Part shown: positions 38,029 through 46,693 of the stretch, in pieces
Numbering within the stretch: the stretch's first letter is position 1
Layout: every line of letters begins with the position of its first letter
Assembly: GCF_000564855.1 (NCBI RefSeq)
Contig: NZ_AYXG01000184.1
Span: 1 to 64,000 of the forward strand
Direction of reading: 5' to 3'
From: Actinokineospora spheciospongiae
Lineage (GTDB): Bacteria > Actinomycetota > Actinomycetes > Mycobacteriales > Pseudonocardiaceae
Length of the DNA stretch: 64,000 nucleotides
Program-made: the position numbers and the translations under genes
Notes under the pieces: model-generated
The model's input: the letters and a program-made list of their open reading frames with translations, nothing else
Database searches by the model: none
What the model was told of the DNA's origin: nothing

Positions 38029-38175
38029 CTCGCGGACCTCGGCCTGCGGCAGGAGTGGATCGCCGACCTCGGTGGGATCGAGACCGCGCGGGCCACCGAG
38101 GCCGCGATCCTGTTCGTGCCGCACGTGATCCGGTCCAGCGGGTTCTCCCCCTTCGCCGTCTCAATCACCCGCTGA
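38029..38175 (+). pseudogene. C-terminal fragment of a possible NAD(P)-binding reductase
   Basis: The open stretch reads LADLGLRQEWIADLGGIETA, RATEAAILFVPHVIR, SSGFSPFAVSITR and a stop. The DLGGIETARATE run followed by a terminal F-V-I-TR strand resembles the end of F420-NADP-oxidoreductase-like proteins. There is no start or Rossmann domain upstream. It overlaps the stop of the small minus-strand gene. Weakly supported. Confidence 0.3.
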
Positions 38176-38571
38176 CGCAACCGGATCACCGGGGGTGTCC
38201 TTGGTGGAGAAGGCTTTCACGAGCTGGTCGACGGCGGCGGTGATGCCGTCCCGGGCGCTGATGGCGCCGCTGTGGAGGGTGCGGGCCAGTTCGTCGAGGT
38301 CGAGGGTGACCGAGACCAGGCGGAGCGTGGTGGGGGTGCTCGGCCACCTGCCCGTGTCCGAGGCGGCGAGGACGGGCCCGGCCAGGGGGCGGGGAACGGT
38401 GCCCGCGATCCGGATGCCCGGCAGCTCCAGGGGGATGGGCCGCAGGCGCAGGGTGGCGCGGGCGGAACCGTCGGAGAGCGGTTCGGCGGAGACGAACTCC
38501 GCCGCCACGGTGGTGCCGTTGGGGAGGAGGGCCCGCACCTCGGGGAAGGCGGTCCGCAGCTCCAGCCCCAC
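38161..38571 (-). CDS. Hypothetical 136-residue protein, last gene of the GTPase operon
   Basis: The product (VGLELRTAFPEVRALLPNGT...) is a mixed beta-strand and helix protein with repeated short strands (ATLRLRPIPLELPGIRIAG, TLRLVSVTLDLDELARTL) and no membrane segment or known motif. It begins 21 bases after the tail-anchored protein stop, at a GTG with GGAG adjacent; the start is uncertain. Its position makes it a component of the GTPase system. I do not recognise the family. Confidence 0.55.
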   Translation of the reverse strand: MGLELRTAFPEVRALLPNGTTVAAEFVSAEPLSDGSARATLRLRPIPLELPGIRIAGTVPRPLAGPVLAASDTGRWPSTPTTLRLVSVTLDLDELARTLHSGAISARDGITAAVDQLVKAFSTKDTPGDPVASAGD

Positions 38572-38591
38572 CTCCAGGCGGAGGTGGGAGA

Positions 38592-39368
38592 TCAGAGCAG
38601 CAACAGGGCCAAGAGCACGACCAAGGCCAGTCCCGCGCCGAGCAGGAGCCGGACCGGGAACGGGGCGGGCGTCGGGGACCGCGGGGTCCCCGGCGCTTTT
38701 CCCAGCGGCCGCACCCCCGCCACGGTCGCGGAGTCGCTGAGGAGCAGGACGGCGGTGTCGGCGCCCAGGGCCTGCCTCGCCCGTTCGGCGCCCGCCTCGC
38801 TGACGAGCCTGTTGGTGGCGATCGCGTAGCCGACGGCCTCGCCGGTCAGCAGGTCGGCGAGGCGGGCGAGGAAGGTGCCGGTCGAGGAGGGGTCGTCCGC
38901 GGACATCACCCAGGACGCCGGTTGCCCGGCGCCCGGCACCTGTTCCCCCGGGGAATCGACGGCGTCGAGGACCGCGTCCGCCGCCGGGCCCAGGGGGCGG
39001 TCGACGACGCCGCGCCACTCGTCGACCAGGGCCTCGGTGATGACGCCGTCGAGGCGGGCGCCCAGGGCGGCGCGGGCGGTGTCGTCCAGAGCCGCGCGCG
39101 CCAGGGCGAGCACCGCGCCCGGGCGGTCGTCGCCCGCCAGGACCAGGGTCACCCGGATGGTCCGGCCCACGCTGTCGCGGCGGGCGGAGGGGATTCCGCT
39201 GACCAGCGCCCGGAACCCGGTCCCGTCCCGCAGGGCCAGCACGGCGGGCTGGTCGAGGTCGGTGAACCTGGCGGGTTCCACCCACCACTCGTCACCTGGG
39301 GTGCCGAGGTAGCCGTAGTCCCTGGTCCTGCCCCGGGTGATGACGGCGGTGACCTCCGCCCTGCTCAC
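38592..39368 (-). CDS. Tail-anchored protein of the GTPase operon
   Basis: The 258-residue protein has a soluble body (ITRGRTRDYGYLGTPGDEWW at the start) and a single C-terminal hydrophobic helix (LLLGAGLALVVLLALLLL), so it should sit in the membrane with its N-terminal domain in the cytoplasm. The body has alternating strands and helices without a recognised motif. In position it resembles the GTPase-associated partner proteins described in bacterial conflict operons, but I cannot show homology. Its GTG start overlaps the stop of the second GTPase as GTGA. It may place the GTPases at the membrane. Confidence 0.65.
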   Translation of the reverse strand: MSRAEVTAVITRGRTRDYGYLGTPGDEWWVEPARFTDLDQPAVLALRDGTGFRALVSGIPSARRDSVGRTIRVTLVLAGDDRPGAVLALARAALDDTARAALGARLDGVITEALVDEWRGVVDRPLGPAADAVLDAVDSPGEQVPGAGQPASWVMSADDPSSTGTFLARLADLLTGEAVGYAIATNRLVSEAGAERARQALGADTAVLLLSDSATVAGVRPLGKAPGTPRSPTPAPFPVRLLLGAGLALVVLLALLLL

Positions 39369-40504
39369 CAGACCTCCACCCGGGCGTCGCGGGCGCGGGT
39401 GGCCAGGCTCTCCATCGCCGCGGCCAACTGCTCGTGGCGGGTCTCGATCTCGATCAGCTCGGCGGTGCCCGACTCGATCTCCCGGGTCACCCGGCCCGCC
39501 TCGCCGCTGAGGTGGTAGGTGAGGGTCCCGATGAGGCCCTTGCGCTGGGCGCGGCGGGAGGTCAGCTCGGCGACCGCCGTGGTGGTGGCGGCCTGGGCCG
39601 CGGCCTCCTGCTCGCGCCGGGCGGAGATGATCGCCTGGCACAGCTCCTGCACGACCGTGGCGGCGGCGCGGATGGACGGCCGCGGTGGGTCGCCGCGGAA
39701 GCGGTAGGTGGCCCGCAGGGTCAGGATGCCGTCGGCGGCGGGCTCCCAGAACGCCTCCGACAGCTCGACGCAGCCGTAGGTGTCGATCGGCGAGTAGACG
39801 ACCCGGATGGCGCGCTTGGTCGCCTCGTCGCGGACCGCGGCCAGGACGTCGGCGTAGACGGTGCGGACCTCCTTGGCCAGCTCGACACCGGAGTAGCCGG
39901 TGCGGCGGCCGTTGTCGGAGAAGTACTTCTCGCACTTGAGCGGGGCGAGCACCAGGACCGCGGGCTCGTCGGGGGCCTGGTTGCGCAGCCGCGCCCACTG
40001 CTTCACGACCTGGTGCACCTCGGTCAACCCCAGCCGGGCGACCCGGGCCGCGCGCTCCTTGCCGGTGGTCGTCTCCATCAGCACCGCGGCGTCGATGGGG
40101 ACCACCAGCATGATGCTCTGCCTGATGTGGTTCTCGCACCGGGGCCAGTCGGTCCTGGCCTGCGGTGAGCCCGCGCGCTCCAGCGGGTCCAGCCAGCCAC
40201 CGGGGAAGTCGAGGACGGAGAACGGGACCGACAGCTCGGCCATGTCGATCGACCGCAGCTCGAGGGTGTACTCGGTGGTGGTCTGGGTGCTGCCCAGCGA
40301 GTGCGGCTCGAACTCCTGGGCCGCGAGCGCCATGGCCAGTTGCTTGCGGTGGGTGGCCAGCTTGTTCTCGGTCTCCTCGTCCGCGGCGACCTCGACCGGC
40401 GTGCCGCGCAGCAGCGCCTGGGTCTGGTCCAGGATCGCCGAGACCAGGGTGGTCTTGCCGACCGCGGTCGGGCCGACCATGGACACCTTGAAAGCGTCGG
40501 TCAC
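39365..40504 (-). CDS. P-loop GTPase of a coupled two-GTPase operon
   Basis: The 379-residue protein starts VTDAFKVSMVGPTAVGKTTL, with Walker A GPTAVGKT, followed by a T-rich stretch (GSTQTTTEYTLELRS) that could be switch I and a DFPGGW switch II (FSVLDFPGGWLDP). VLAPLKCEKYF may take the place of the NKxD specificity motif. A coiled-coil-like C-terminus (AAAQAATTTAVAELTSRRAQ) follows. The overall form recalls the double-GTPase conflict families of the TRAFAC class. Start and stop both overlap neighbours by four bases. It is clearly designed to work with the dynamin-like protein encoded just upstream. Confidence 0.7.
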   Translation of the reverse strand: MTDAFKVSMVGPTAVGKTTLVSAILDQTQALLRGTPVEVAADEETENKLATHRKQLAMALAAQEFEPHSLGSTQTTTEYTLELRSIDMAELSVPFSVLDFPGGWLDPLERAGSPQARTDWPRCENHIRQSIMLVVPIDAAVLMETTTGKERAARVARLGLTEVHQVVKQWARLRNQAPDEPAVLVLAPLKCEKYFSDNGRRTGYSGVELAKEVRTVYADVLAAVRDEATKRAIRVVYSPIDTYGCVELSEAFWEPAADGILTLRATYRFRGDPPRPSIRAAATVVQELCQAIISARREQEAAAQAATTTAVAELTSRRAQRKGLIGTLTYHLSGEAGRVTREIESGTAELIEIETRHEQLAAAMESLATRARDARVEVW

Positions 40505-42735
40505 GCCGCCACCCCCTGCTCCTCGGCGAGGACGGCCCGCAGCTCGGCCAGCAGCCCGCGCAGCCGCTGCAACCCGATGCCGACCGCCAGGTCCGCGTTG
40601 CCGTCGGCGGGCCACATCTGCTCCCGGAAGGCGTCCACGACCCGCACCATCTCCTTCTCCGCCGCCTTGCCGCGGATCAAGCCGTCCTCGAACTGCTCGG
40701 CGAAGGCGAGCAGCACGTTGGCCGCGCGCTCGGGGATGGTCGCCATGACCCGCCCGGTGTCGTGCACGCCCTGCTTGGCCAACTGGGTGACCCGCTTGTA
40801 GAGCAGCTCGGCGCCCTGGGCGTCGTGGCTGACCCCCAGCAGCGACGCCATCTGCACGCCCTCCTCCCCCGGCGGTTCCGGGTAGAGCAACTGCAGGGCG
40901 TCGCGCACGTCCGGCAGCACCAGGGTCCGGAAGTCCATGCGCACGTCGAGCACGAACTCGAAGGCGTCCACCATCGCCGGGCACGGCTCCGGGATCTCCC
41001 GCAGCGCCCCGACCAGGCGGTTCAGCGCCGCCTGCGGGTCCCGCTCGGCGCCGCAGAGCACCCCGAGCCTGCCCAGCGCCTCGACCAGCCCCGACCAGAA
41101 CTCCGCGCGCCGGGCCAGCAGCACGTCGTCCACCGCGGCGAGCCTGCGGGCCAGCTCCACCCGCACGCTGTTGAGCGCCGCGGCGGCGAACGGCCGCGAC
41201 GCCTTCTTGCGCCGGAAGTCCTGCAGGGCCATTTCCTGCCAGTGCTCGGCGCCCTCGCCGAACCCGGTGTCGATCCAGGCGCGGATGTCGGCCCGCACCT
41301 CCGCCGCCCGGTCGTGGAAGCCGTCCCCGACGTCCTCGCGGGTGAGCTGCCGCTCCAGGTCCCCGATCCAGGCCTGCAACGACTGGGCCAGCTCGGCCAG
41401 CACCGACTGCGCCAGCGCGTGCAGCGCCTCGCTGGAGGTGGGGGTGACGACCTTGCGCAGCGCGTCGAGCGCCTCCCCCACCCGCCCGGCGATGGCCTGC
41501 TGGTTGCGCGCGCACTGCGCCAGGGCGTCGCCGATCACCGCGGCGTCCATCCGCGGCAGCGCGTCGGCGAGGTGGTCGAGCACGGTGTCCAGCACCTCGA
41601 CCCGCACCGCGTCCGGGTCGGCCACGTCGGCCTCCAGCACCCGGAAGTAGGCGTCGTCGGTGCGGTTGTTGACCCGCTCGGTCAGATCGGCGCGCAGCGC
41701 GGCCACGTTCTCCGGGTCGCACTGCCCGGTGTTGACCAGGATCATGGCGAAGTCGCGCATCGCCGCCGCGCCCCGAGCCTTGTTGGCCAGGTCCATCGCC
41801 GCCGCGTCCGAGGTCGTCCACAGCGCGTTGGTGCCGGTCGGCCACTTGACCATCAGCACGAGGTCGACGTCGTTGTGCAGCCCGACGATGTGCCGCTCCT
41901 CGGCCCGCGGGGTCAGCTCCCCCAACCCGGGCAGGTCGATCAACCCGATGTCGGTGGTGTCGGTGCGCGGGAACGCGCAGTGCACCACGGCCTCCCGCAC
42001 CGCCAGGTACCTGCGGTCGGGGTCGACGGACTCCTCGGCCGGGTACGCCACCCACTGCCGCAGCCCGTCCAACGGCACGTCGAGCACGGCCCCGGTCAGG
42101 TGCCGCCGCCAGGTGTGCGCGCTGTCCCGGATCTCCCGCAACCGCGCCAGCAGCGGCCCGTTGTGCGGGTCGGCGGCCAACTGCGCGGCCAGGGCGGAGT
42201 CGGCGAGCACGTCGGAGCCCCGGGTGAACTCGGCGAGGTCGGTCGGCACGGTGACCACGCCGAACTCGGCGTAGTAGGGGTAGAGCACCTCGTCGAGGAA
42301 GGACTGCTCGGTGTGGGTGGTGACCCGGGCGCCCTCGTGGTCGGTCGAGTGGAAGATCCGGCTGCGCACGGCGGTCACCGGCCTGCCCTTGCCGGTCGGC
42401 ACCTGCTCGTCGCCGAGCCCGGACAACGACCGCAGCAGGGTGCTCTTGCCGTTGCGCGCCTGCCCGCTGACCCCGATGTTGATCGTCCGCCTGCGCACCC
42501 TGGCCCGCACCCGCCCCAGCGCGGCGGCCGAGTCCAGGGCCAGCCCGGCCAACTCGACCAGGTCGGTGTCCAGCAACCCGGCCCTGGCGAGCAGACCCCC
42601 GCCCAACCCGGGCGCCCGCAGCAGGCCCAGCACCTCCCCCACCCGGTTCCACCTGGCGATCTCAGCGTCGACGAGGGAGAGCTGGGCCTGCCGCCGCTCC
42701 AGCACACCGTCGAGCTTCTGGCTCGTGACCGACAC
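40501..42735 (-). CDS. Dynamin-like large GTPase
   Basis: The 744-residue protein has G1 GQARNGKSTLLRSL, a downstream G2-like Thr region (GARVTTHTEQSF), G3 DLPGLGELTPR, and a long helical rest with heptad-like spacing (DFRRKKASRPFAAAALNSVR, VLPDVRDALQLL). Length and helix content fit bacterial dynamin-like proteins, which remodel membranes, some in phage or stress responses. The GTG start (VSVTSQKLDGVLE) follows GGGAGG. It heads a four-gene operon, each gene overlapping or nearly touching the next. A GntR-like fragment and then a STAND gene lie on the other side. Confidence 0.8.
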   Translation of the reverse strand: MSVTSQKLDGVLERRQAQLSLVDAEIARWNRVGEVLGLLRAPGLGGGLLARAGLLDTDLVELAGLALDSAAALGRVRARVRRRTINIGVSGQARNGKSTLLRSLSGLGDEQVPTGKGRPVTAVRSRIFHSTDHEGARVTTHTEQSFLDEVLYPYYAEFGVVTVPTDLAEFTRGSDVLADSALAAQLAADPHNGPLLARLREIRDSAHTWRRHLTGAVLDVPLDGLRQWVAYPAEESVDPDRRYLAVREAVVHCAFPRTDTTDIGLIDLPGLGELTPRAEERHIVGLHNDVDLVLMVKWPTGTNALWTTSDAAAMDLANKARGAAAMRDFAMILVNTGQCDPENVAALRADLTERVNNRTDDAYFRVLEADVADPDAVRVEVLDTVLDHLADALPRMDAAVIGDALAQCARNQQAIAGRVGEALDALRKVVTPTSSEALHALAQSVLAELAQSLQAWIGDLERQLTREDVGDGFHDRAAEVRADIRAWIDTGFGEGAEHWQEMALQDFRRKKASRPFAAAALNSVRVELARRLAAVDDVLLARRAEFWSGLVEALGRLGVLCGAERDPQAALNRLVGALREIPEPCPAMVDAFEFVLDVRMDFRTLVLPDVRDALQLLYPEPPGEEGVQMASLLGVSHDAQGAELLYKRVTQLAKQGVHDTGRVMATIPERAANVLLAFAEQFEDGLIRGKAAEKEMVRVVDAFREQMWPADGNADLAVGIGLQRLRGLLAELRAVLAEEQGVAA

Positions 42736-42873
42736 CCCACACCCCTCCCGACTCCGGCACGGGCAACCGCCCACCACCCGCCCCGAACACTACGCAAAGC
42801 CGGTGAACGCCCACATCCCCTGACCCGAAGATCGGCCCCCGCCGAGCACCCGCCGACCTGCTGGGGACCTCTG
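42736..42873. promoter_or_regulatory. Promoter side of the GTPase operon
   Basis: This stretch carries GGGAGG for the dynamin-like gene and is otherwise C-rich on the plus strand without clear repeats. No gene seen. Confidence 0.3.
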
Positions 42874-43002
42874 TCACAGCCCACCCGCGTCGTCGACCCG
42901 GCACGCCGGCGGCGATCTGGGACTGCCGCACGGGCGAGAAGCCCCTTCGCCCTCCAGGGTGACCAGGTACTTGCGGACGGTGTTCGGCTTGGGCGACAGT
43001 GG
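42874..43002 (-). pseudogene. Possible remnant of a GntR-type helix-turn-helix gene
   Basis: The minus strand reads LSPKPNTVRKYLVTLEGEGA followed by SRPCGSPRSPPACRVDDAGGL and a stop. NTVRKYLVTLEGEGA resembles the recognition-helix and wing of GntR regulators (SRNTVRKALxxLExEG). There is no intact N-terminus, and the rest is unlike the family. It lies in the divergent region between the GTPase operon and the STAND gene. Confidence 0.3.
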
Positions 43003-43009
43003 CGGTCGG

Positions 43010-45274
43010 ATGCGCAACGAGATGGATGGTTCAGCGAGGCAGGTCGTCCAAGCCCACACCATCACCGGTGGGGTGCGGTTCGAGACCGTGCCGGGCCTGT
43101 CGCCTGGCTCGGTGCCCCCGGTGCGACCGCCCTTCGGCAAGCTCGACCTGCCGGTTCGCGGTCGAGACCAGACGCTCACCCGACTGGAGGTGCTGCTGCG
43201 TCCAGGACCGGATCGGGTCGCTCTGCTGCACGGTCTGGGCGGCTGCGGGAAGACCACGATCGCCCTGGCATTGGCGAGGCGGGCGCTGGAGCGCGGTGTC
43301 ACCGTCCTGTGGGTCAGCGGCGCCACCGAGACGGACCTGCAGGCGGGCATGCGGCAGGTCGCGGTGCGCCTGGGCGCGGAGCAGAGGTCGATCGAGCAGG
43401 CGTGGGGCGGTGGGGCCAACGCCGCCGACCTGGTCTGGAGCCTGCTGGAAGCACACCACGACCGGTGGCTGCTGGTGATCGACAATGCCGACGACCCGGC
43501 GGCCCTCGGCGGTGTGCCCGCGTTGCGCGAGGGCGCGAACTGGTGGCGGGAGGTCGGGTCCGACCTCGGCGCGGTCCTGGTGACCAGCCGGTACGGCGAT
43601 CACTTCACGTGGAATTCGTGGTGCCTGCCGTTGCGGGTCGGGGGACTGGCGGCGCCTGACGCGGCTCAGGTGCTGATCGATGCGACCGGGGGGAGAGCAG
43701 GTGCGCGGGAGGACGCCGAGTCGCTCGCCACCCGGCTCGGCGGTCTGCCCCTCGCCTTGAGGCTGGTGGGCGCCTACCTGGCGGAGGCGAACGAGGTTCC
43801 CTGGAGCGTGGCCGTCAGGACCTTCGCCGACTACGCGGGGGTGCTGGAGACGGGGGAACTCGCCGACGACGAGCCCACCCAGGACCTGGCGAGGACCTGG
43901 GACCTGTCGATCGATCTGCTGACCCGCCTCGGACACACCGGGGCCCGTCCCCTGCTGGGCCTGTTGTGCCACTTCGGTGACAGCGCCATCCCGGTCCGGA
44001 CACTGCTGGAGCCTGCGGTGGTCACGAGGCACCCCCAGCTCTGCGGTGTCGGCGCGGTCCAGCTCTGGAAGGTGTTGACCGAGTTGGCGAACGTGGGGCT
44101 CATCGACCTGGTCCGGGAGGGCGGGGACACCACCGAACCGTGGGTGGAGATCCACCCGCTCGTGCGCGAGATCGGCAGGCGTCGCGCCCGCCGGGACGGT
44201 ACGGCACCCGGCTACCTCGAGGTCTGCGCCAGGTCTGCCGCCGAAGCCGTGGAGGCGGAGCACCTGGAGTCGCCGGAAGATCCCGATCGGTGGCCGTTCT
44301 GGCGATCACTCACCCCGCACGTCCTGTGGATGGTGCGGATGGCCGTGCCCGAGGCGCTCTCCCCGGGAGCCGTTCGCGACGTCGTCCGCGTCGCCACCGC
44401 GTGCGCCAGGAATCTGCGGGAACTCGGCCTCTACGACCGCGCGGCGGACGAACTCACGGCCATCGTCGCGCTGAGCGTCACCCGACTCGGCGAGACCGAC
44501 GCGTTGACCGTGGACGCGTACCACTGCCTGGCCAGCGCCCACCACGCGATGGGCCGGTACGACATCGCCCTCGACGAGTACCGCAGGGTCCTGGACATCC
44601 GGCGCCGGACGGTCGGCATGGACGACCTGCTGACACTGCCGACCCGACACCAGTTCGCCTACGCGCTGCACGACCTGGGCAGGTTGGCGGAGGCCGAAGC
44701 CGAGTTCCGGGCCCTGCTCGCCGTGCGCAGGGAGGTCAGTGGCACCACCGACGTGCGCACCCTCAGCACGTGGCAGCGCTGGGCCAGGGTTCTCCACGAC
44801 CAGGGCGAGCTGATCGCCGCGGAGAACCAGTACACCAAGATCGCCGCCATCCAGGCGGAACACCTCGGCCCGCAGCACAGGCACACCCTGTCCACCCGAC
44901 ACCTCATCGGTGTTGTCCGGCTGGGCCTCGGCGACATCGATGGCGCGGAAACCGAGACCACTTCCGTTTTGCGAGCACGCCTGGCGACGTTGGGGACGCG
45001 CCACCCCTCCACGCTGATCACAGCCAGCCAGGTCGCCCTGCTGCACCACCTCCGTGGCCGGTTGTCCGAAGCGATCACCGACTACCGCGCGGTCCTCGAC
45101 GCCCAGACCGACCTGCTGGGCCCTGAGCACCCGCACACGGTGATCACCCGGCGGCGCCTCGCCGATGCGCTGTCCGCCCGGGGGCGGTACGCCGAAGCGG
45201 ATGCCGAACGCCGGAAGGCTTCGGAGTCGGGGGGTCCTGCCGCAGAGGGACCCGGGCCTGCCCGCTTCGTGTGA
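43010..45274 (+). CDS. NB-ARC/TPR STAND protein with short N-terminal signalling motif
   Basis: The 754-residue protein opens MRNEMDGSAR, then VVQAHTITGGV (residues 12-22), a short motif shared with the gene at 52173. NB-ARC follows: Walker A GLGGCGKT (75-82), Walker B LLVIDNADD (about 154-162), GxP-type GLPLALRLVGAYL. From about residue 470 on there are TPRs of the kinesin-light-chain kind (YDIALDEYRRVLDIRRRTVG). STAND proteins assemble on ligand binding and pass the signal to an effector; none is fused here. ATG 43010 is chosen because homologues of this layout start just before the motif; GTG 42959 is a longer alternative. It is divergent from the dynamin-like GTPase operon. Confidence 0.85.
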   Translation: MRNEMDGSARQVVQAHTITGGVRFETVPGLSPGSVPPVRPPFGKLDLPVRGRDQTLTRLEVLLRPGPDRVALLHGLGGCGKTTIALALARRALERGVTVLWVSGATETDLQAGMRQVAVRLGAEQRSIEQAWGGGANAADLVWSLLEAHHDRWLLVIDNADDPAALGGVPALREGANWWREVGSDLGAVLVTSRYGDHFTWNSWCLPLRVGGLAAPDAAQVLIDATGGRAGAREDAESLATRLGGLPLALRLVGAYLAEANEVPWSVAVRTFADYAGVLETGELADDEPTQDLARTWDLSIDLLTRLGHTGARPLLGLLCHFGDSAIPVRTLLEPAVVTRHPQLCGVGAVQLWKVLTELANVGLIDLVREGGDTTEPWVEIHPLVREIGRRRARRDGTAPGYLEVCARSAAEAVEAEHLESPEDPDRWPFWRSLTPHVLWMVRMAVPEALSPGAVRDVVRVATACARNLRELGLYDRAADELTAIVALSVTRLGETDALTVDAYHCLASAHHAMGRYDIALDEYRRVLDIRRRTVGMDDLLTLPTRHQFAYALHDLGRLAEAEAEFRALLAVRREVSGTTDVRTLSTWQRWARVLHDQGELIAAENQYTKIAAIQAEHLGPQHRHTLSTRHLIGVVRLGLGDIDGAETETTSVLRARLATLGTRHPSTLITASQVALLHHLRGRLSEAITDYRAVLDAQTDLLGPEHPHTVITRRRLADALSARGRYAEADAERRKASESGGPAAEGPGPARFV

Positions 45275-45302
45275 GGGCGCACGCGTTCCCCCGTATCGGG
45301 TG

Positions 45303-46148
45303 TCAAGGGGAGAAGGCGTCCCGGTTGGCTGCGACGAAGTCGCGGAATGATCGGGCGGGGTGGCCGGTGAGGTTTCGCACCGTGGGGGTGACGCGGTCCT
45401 CCGCGCCTTGGCGGATGGCGGTCTCGAGGTCGGCCAGGATGGTGGCGAACCGCGGTGGCATGCCGGTGTCGGTGAACCGGGTGATCATCTCGGTTGCGCT
45501 GACGGCTCGGTGTTCGACCGCGCGGCCGGTGGTTTCGGTGATGATCGCGGCGGTGTCGGCGTAGCTGAGGGCTTCGGGGCCGGTGATCAGGTGATCGGTG
45601 TTGTGCGGTGCGGGGTCCAGCAGGGCCACCGCGGCCACCGCGGCGATGTCGGCGGCGTCGACGAACCCGACTCGGCCGGGCCCGGTCGCGGTGACGATCT
45701 CCCCGTGGTCCCGGATGCCCGCCGCGACGGGGTGGGAGCCGAGGAAGTTCTGCATGAACCAGGACGGCCGCAGCACGGTCCACTCCGGCACCGCCGCGCG
45801 GACCAGCGGGGGCAGGGCTCCCGGCCCGGAGTCGGCGTCCGGCACCGCGGAGGAGCTGAGCAGCACCACCCGCCGCACGCCCGCCTGTGCCGCTTCGGCG
45901 AGGAAGCCCTCGACCAGCGGCGCGGGCTCGGCGACCCCGACCGGCGGGAGGAGGTAGACCCGGTCCGCTCCGGCCACCGCGGGACCGTGTGTGGCCTGCT
46001 CGCCCCAATCGAATCGGACCTGCCCGGGATCGTCGGGTTTCCGCGTGCCGATGCGCACTGCGGCTGACTGCTCGCGCAGCAGGGCGGCGACCCGGCTGCC
46101 GGTGGTGCCGGTGCCGCCGATGACCAGCACTGTCGACGGTGTGCTCAT
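45303..46148 (-). CDS. NmrA-like NAD(P)H-binding oxidoreductase
   Basis: The 281-residue protein begins MSTPSTVLVIGGTGTTGSRVAALL with the GGTGTTG dinucleotide-binding loop of atypical SDRs, then VVLLSSSAVPD and LRPSWFMQNF. Such proteins reduce quinone-like or natural-product substrates or act as redox sensors. It is the second gene of a coupled pair (ATGA overlap with the SnoaL-like gene) under the TetR-type operators at 46628-46669. Confidence 0.88.
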   Translation of the reverse strand: MSTPSTVLVIGGTGTTGSRVAALLREQSAAVRIGTRKPDDPGQVRFDWGEQATHGPAVAGADRVYLLPPVGVAEPAPLVEGFLAEAAQAGVRRVVLLSSSAVPDADSGPGALPPLVRAAVPEWTVLRPSWFMQNFLGSHPVAAGIRDHGEIVTATGPGRVGFVDAADIAAVAAVALLDPAPHNTDHLITGPEALSYADTAAIITETTGRAVEHRAVSATEMITRFTDTGMPPRFATILADLETAIRQGAEDRVTPTVRNLTGHPARSFRDFVAANRDAFSP

Positions 46149-46597
46149 GCCTTCGACGCCTCACCGGCGAAAGCCTTGAGTTCGTCGAGGCCGCCCAGGA
46201 TCTCCGTGGCTGCCAAGGGGCTCCAGTAGTCGCGGTAGGAGGCGATCTCACCGTTCCGCGCGGTGAGCACCGCGACGTAGCGCATCCGGTACGGCGTGCC
46301 GGTCGCCACTGCCACGCCCGCTGCCTCGAACTCGGCGACCACGACGTCCGGGTCGCCCGTGCGGTGGACCACCTGTTCGGTGATCTCCTGAACGTCCAGC
46401 AGGTCCGGGTAACCGCGCAGGTAGGCCGCGATGGCCGCGCGGCCTTCCAGGCGGGCCGGGTAGTCCGCCGTGGCGAAGGGGAACACCATGACGCCGTCGA
46501 CGGCCCACAACGCGGCGTAGCCCGCCATGTCCTTGGCCAGCAGCAACCGCAGCGACTCGGTGAAGAGGTCGCTCGCTGTGCGCACCTGTGTGGTCAT
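46145..46597 (-). CDS. SnoaL-like / NTF2-fold protein
   Basis: The 150-residue protein (MTTQVRTASDLFTESLRLLLAKDMAGYAAL...) has the NTF2-fold pattern LW-x-DGVMVFPFA and IASYRDYWSPL. Family members are isomerases, cyclases or simple ligand binders. CAGGAG precedes the ATG. It is co-transcribed with the NmrA-like gene, and the pair lies opposite a TetR regulator, a common detoxification arrangement. Confidence 0.85.
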   Translation of the reverse strand: MTTQVRTASDLFTESLRLLLAKDMAGYAALWAVDGVMVFPFATADYPARLEGRAAIAAYLRGYPDLLDVQEITEQVVHRTGDPDVVVAEFEAAGVAVATGTPYRMRYVAVLTARNGEIASYRDYWSPLAATEILGGLDELKAFAGEASKA

Positions 46598-46627
46598 GGT
46601 TCGACTCCTGCTCCGAGAGTGGACGGT

Positions 46628-46669
46628 ACGGTACCGTCCCGTCGTTAACCCTAAACGGGACGGTACCGT
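46628..46669. promoter_or_regulatory. Two palindromic TetR operators
   Basis: ACGGTACCGT occurs twice as a perfect palindrome (46628-46637 and 46660-46669), the second extending to GACGGTACCGTC (46659-46670). Centres are 32 bp apart, three helical turns, in the 96-bp divergent region. They flank an AT-rich TTAACCCTAAAC core likely to hold -10 boxes. The adjacent TetR protein is the natural ligand. Confidence 0.75.
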
Positions 46670-46693
46670 CTCGTCCAGCGGTAGGCTCCGGGG

